From Gemmatimonadota bacterium (lineage in GTDB: Bacteria > Gemmatimonadota > Gemmatimonadetes > Gemmatimonadales > GWC2-71-9), in assembly GCA_004357415.1 (NCBI GenBank), contig SMVY01000072.1, forward strand, positions 1 through 7,893: a stretch of 7,893 bases of DNA, given 5' to 3'. The notes beneath the pieces are model-generated. The model saw only the letters and a program-made list of their open reading frames with translations. It was not told the origin of the DNA and made no database searches. Position numbers and translations under genes: made by a program. Shown here in pieces: positions 5,971 to 7,893 of this stretch (the stretch's first letter is position 1; every line of letters starts with the position of its first letter).

Positions 5971-6756
5971 ATGGCCGAAATTCCGTGGGGACGCTTCCTG
6001 TGGTACGAATGCATGACCGATGACAAGGACGCTGCGGTGGCGTTCTACACCAAGCTCATCGGGTGGGGCACGACCGAGTGGGACAACGACATGGGTCCCT
6101 ACACCATGTGGACCAAGGGCGAGACACCGGTCGGCGGGGTCATGGCGCTCCCCGACGAGGCCCGACAGGCGGGAGCGCGTCCGCACTGGGTGGCCTACAT
6201 CTCCACGCCCGATAACGATGTCACAGTCGCGCAGGTGCAGGACCTTGGCGGGGAGGTGGTGATGGCTCCGATGTCGATCCCCACGGTGGGTCGCATGGCG
6301 ATCATGAAGGATCCACAGGGGGCGATGTTCGCCTGTTACACCCCGGAAACCGCTCCCGAGGGCAGCGACAATCCGCCCGAGAAGGGCGACTTCTCATGGC
6401 ACGAGTTGATGACGACCGATTGGGAGGCGGCGTTCGATTTCTATTCCGCGGTGTTCCGTTGGGAGAAGAAAGACGCCTTGGACATGGGTGAGATGGGGAC
6501 CTACCAGATGTACGGGAATCCCGGAGTGGACATGCCGCTCGGTGGGATGTTCAACAAGCCCGCCGAGGTGCCGGTTAGCAACTGGTTGCTCTACACCATG
6601 GTCGGAAGCGTCGACGAGGCGGCCGAGAAGGTGCAGGCGCTGGGCGGAACCGTCTTGAACGGACCCATGGATGTCCCCGGCGGAAGCGGGGACCGGATTG
6701 TCCAGTGCGTGGACGACCAGGGGGCGGCGTTTGCTCTGCACTCCCTGAGCGAGTGA
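5971..6756 (+). CDS. Two-domain VOC (glyoxalase/dioxygenase-fold) family protein
   Basis: The product has 261 residues built as two tandem copies of one domain: about 5-125 (GRFLWYECMTDDKDAAVAFY...PHWVAYI...DPQGAMFACY) and 140-258 (GDFSWHELMTTDWEAAFDFY...SNWLLYTM...DDQGAAFALH). Size and layout match the two-domain VOC proteins exemplified, from memory, by mycobacterial CFP32 (Rv0577). Likely metal-ligand positions are Glu13 and His72 in the first domain and His144 and His257 in the second; the two sites are not equivalent, so one may be inactive. The fold supports lyase, dioxygenase or resistance roles, and the substrate cannot be named. There is no signal peptide. It is divergent from the lactate monooxygenase-like gene and followed after 46 bases by a glycosyltransferase with its own promoter candidate. 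Confidence 0.9.
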   Translation: MAEIPWGRFLWYECMTDDKDAAVAFYTKLIGWGTTEWDNDMGPYTMWTKGETPVGGVMALPDEARQAGARPHWVAYISTPDNDVTVAQVQDLGGEVVMAPMSIPTVGRMAIMKDPQGAMFACYTPETAPEGSDNPPEKGDFSWHELMTTDWEAAFDFYSAVFRWEKKDALDMGEMGTYQMYGNPGVDMPLGGMFNKPAEVPVSNWLLYTMVGSVDEAAEKVQALGGTVLNGPMDVPGGSGDRIVQCVDDQGAAFALHSLSE

Positions 6757-6787
6757 ACTAAGGCGGACGGGCGATCATCTAACCTGC

Positions 6788-6796
6788 TGCTATATT
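6788..6796 (+). promoter_or_regulatory. Extended -10 promoter for a leaderless glycosyltransferase mRNA
   Basis: TGCTATATT is an extended -10 element (TG-n-TATATT, 5 of 6 in the hexamer). With the hexamer at -12 to -7, position +1 falls at 6803, the A of the glycosyltransferase ATG. There is no -35 match (CGGGCG at 17-base spacing), as is common with extended -10 promoters, and no Shine-Dalgarno between this element and the ATG. Confidence 0.6.
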
Positions 6797-6802
6797 TCGG
6801 CA

Positions 6803-7893
6803 ATGCCAACGGCCCTCGTCAGCTTGGACAAACTCAAGGACCCCTACAGCGGCTTGGGCCAATTCTCGCTCGACTTGGGGCGGGCACTGGTTGCGGCGAA
6901 GGCCCCGGACCTCGATTTGATCTATCTCTTGCCGGGGAGCCGGCGCGGGCTTCTCGAGCAGGGTGCGGTCCGGCTGGCGGATACGTCTCCGTTCAAGAAA
7001 GAAAGTTTGCGGCGCTTGGTGCGGCCGCTGGTGCCGCCGCCGCTGCGTCGATTGGCTGCTGTCGACGTATGGCACGCTCCCCACCAAGACGCCAAGTATC
7101 TGCCGTTCGACCCACGAGTGCCGGTCATTCTGACCATCCACGATCTCAATTTTCTGCGCGAGCGCGAGCCCCGGGAACTCGCCGGGTACGTCAGGTCTCT
7201 TCAGCGCAAGGTCGATCGCGCGACGGTGGTCACGACCGGATCGGCATTCGCCGCCGGCGAGATCGAGCGCCATCTCGATCTGGAGGGCAAGCCCCTGCAC
7301 ACGATCCCTCACGGCCTGCCGGCTCCCGCCTCCCTCCCGAGCCGTCCTGCTGGAATGCCCGAGGGGCCGTTTCTGTTTGCGATAGGCCACGTCGTACCAC
7401 GCAAGAATTTCGCGGTCCTGGTGCCGTTCATGAAACGTCTTACTGATGCACATCTGGTGATCGCCGGCCGGAACACCGGGTCCTATGCCCGGCGGATGGT
7501 ATCGCTGGCACAGGACGAAGGGGTGGCTGATCGGATCGTGACGTTGGGCACGGTAACGGCGGACGAACGGCAGTGGCTATACCAACACTGTGACGCCGTG
7601 GTGGTGCCCAGTCTGACGGAGGGATTTGGGCTGCCAGTCATCGAGGGCATGGGGGAGGGCAAGCCGGTGTTCATGTCGCGGGCCACCAGCCTCCCTGAAG
7701 TAGGCGGCCCACTGGGATTCTACTGGGATTCGTATGAGCCGGACCACATGGCGGAGGTGTTTACCCAGGGGATGCAAGCCGTTCAGCAGGACCGATCCTA
7801 CGGGGACAAGCTCCGAGCGCACGCCGCCCGGTTCAGCTGGGCGGCGGCGGCCAAAGCGTACATTGAACTCTACTTGGAAATTGGAAACCGGAA
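6803..7893 (+). CDS. GT4-family glycosyltransferase, 3' end cut by the window
   Basis: The frame is open from the ATG at 6803 to the right edge: 363 residues and no stop, so only a short C-terminal part is probably missing. It has the GT-B layout. The N-terminal acceptor domain contains SGLGQF (16-21) and TIHDLNFL (111-118). A linker reads IPHG (168-171). The C-terminal nucleotide-sugar domain contains VPRKNF (198-203), VIAGRN (219-224) and the retaining GT4 signature VVPSLTEGFGLPVIEGMGEGKPVF, with the EX7E glutamates at 273 and 281. It should transfer a sugar from a nucleotide donor onto a polysaccharide, glycolipid or lipid-linked acceptor at the cytoplasmic face; donor and acceptor are unknown. 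The ATG is the first in-frame start after the VOC gene and exactly where similarity begins, yet it lacks a ribosome binding site. It may open a polysaccharide cluster to the right. Confidence 0.93.
   Translation, partial: MPTALVSLDKLKDPYSGLGQFSLDLGRALVAAKAPDLDLIYLLPGSRRGLLEQGAVRLADTSPFKKESLRRLVRPLVPPPLRRLAAVDVWHAPHQDAKYLPFDPRVPVILTIHDLNFLREREPRELAGYVRSLQRKVDRATVVTTGSAFAAGEIERHLDLEGKPLHTIPHGLPAPASLPSRPAGMPEGPFLFAIGHVVPRKNFAVLVPFMKRLTDAHLVIAGRNTGSYARRMVSLAQDEGVADRIVTLGTVTADERQWLYQHCDAVVVPSLTEGFGLPVIEGMGEGKPVFMSRATSLPEVGGPLGFYWDSYEPDHMAEVFTQGMQAVQQDRSYGDKLRAHAARFSWAAAAKAYIELYLEIGNR

Noticed and set aside
5731..6186. N-terminal extension of the hydroxy-acid oxidase frame up to 6186
   Set aside because: The extra residues are Pro/Arg-rich, read through the G-tract array and the VOC gene start, and have no family similarity, which begins at the ATG at 5730.
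6757..6802. Possible terminator between the VOC and glycosyltransferase genes
   Set aside because: No stem with a T-run is present in the 46 bases; only the extended -10 element stands out.

Overview
The window is high-GC bacterial DNA, densely coded, with little intergenic space. It most resembles Gemmatimonadota or a similar environmental phylum. That placement is an inference from GC content, a lipoprotein that begins its mature part with Cys-Ser-Asp-Ser-Thr-Glu-Pro, a terminal FTRYAIAY-type motif and the gene mix. I could not run a search. Seven protein genes are supported; the first and last are cut by the window edges.

Left block (1-2568, minus strand). Three closely spaced genes read leftward and probably form one operon. 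They encode a sigma-54 enhancer-binding activator with a degenerate receiver domain, a small lipoprotein with a beta-rich, ZU5-like body and a canonical EF-hand calcium loop, and a TPR protein whose C-terminus lies outside the window. Gaps are 6-21 bases, depending on the start chosen for the lipoprotein, and 10 bases. Upstream of the activator lies a plausible -24/-12 promoter (2664-2649). About 100-120 bases further upstream is an imperfect dyad (2761-2779). Together they suggest that the activator controls its own operon.

Middle (2851-4437, plus strand). A family-5 extracellular solute-binding protein is divergent from the operon. No permease or ATPase genes are beside it, so it is an orphan here. 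Two partly matching DNA segments lie either side of it (2597-2622 and 4473-4493).

Right block (4564-7893). A minus-strand FMN-dependent 2-hydroxy-acid oxidising enzyme, most like lactate 2-monooxygenase, is divergent from a plus-strand two-domain VOC (glyoxalase-fold) protein. The 240-base gap between them holds a G-tract array with an 8-bp repeat and a perfect 16-bp palindrome between a -35-like hexamer and the VOC start. A GT4 glycosyltransferase follows and runs off the right edge. It has no Shine-Dalgarno sequence. An extended -10 element is placed so that transcription would begin at the A of its ATG, which predicts a leaderless mRNA.

No tRNA, rRNA, CRISPR array, insertion sequence or phage gene was seen. 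The most interesting part is the activator/lipoprotein/TPR operon with its candidate self-regulatory region. I do not recognise it as a named system.
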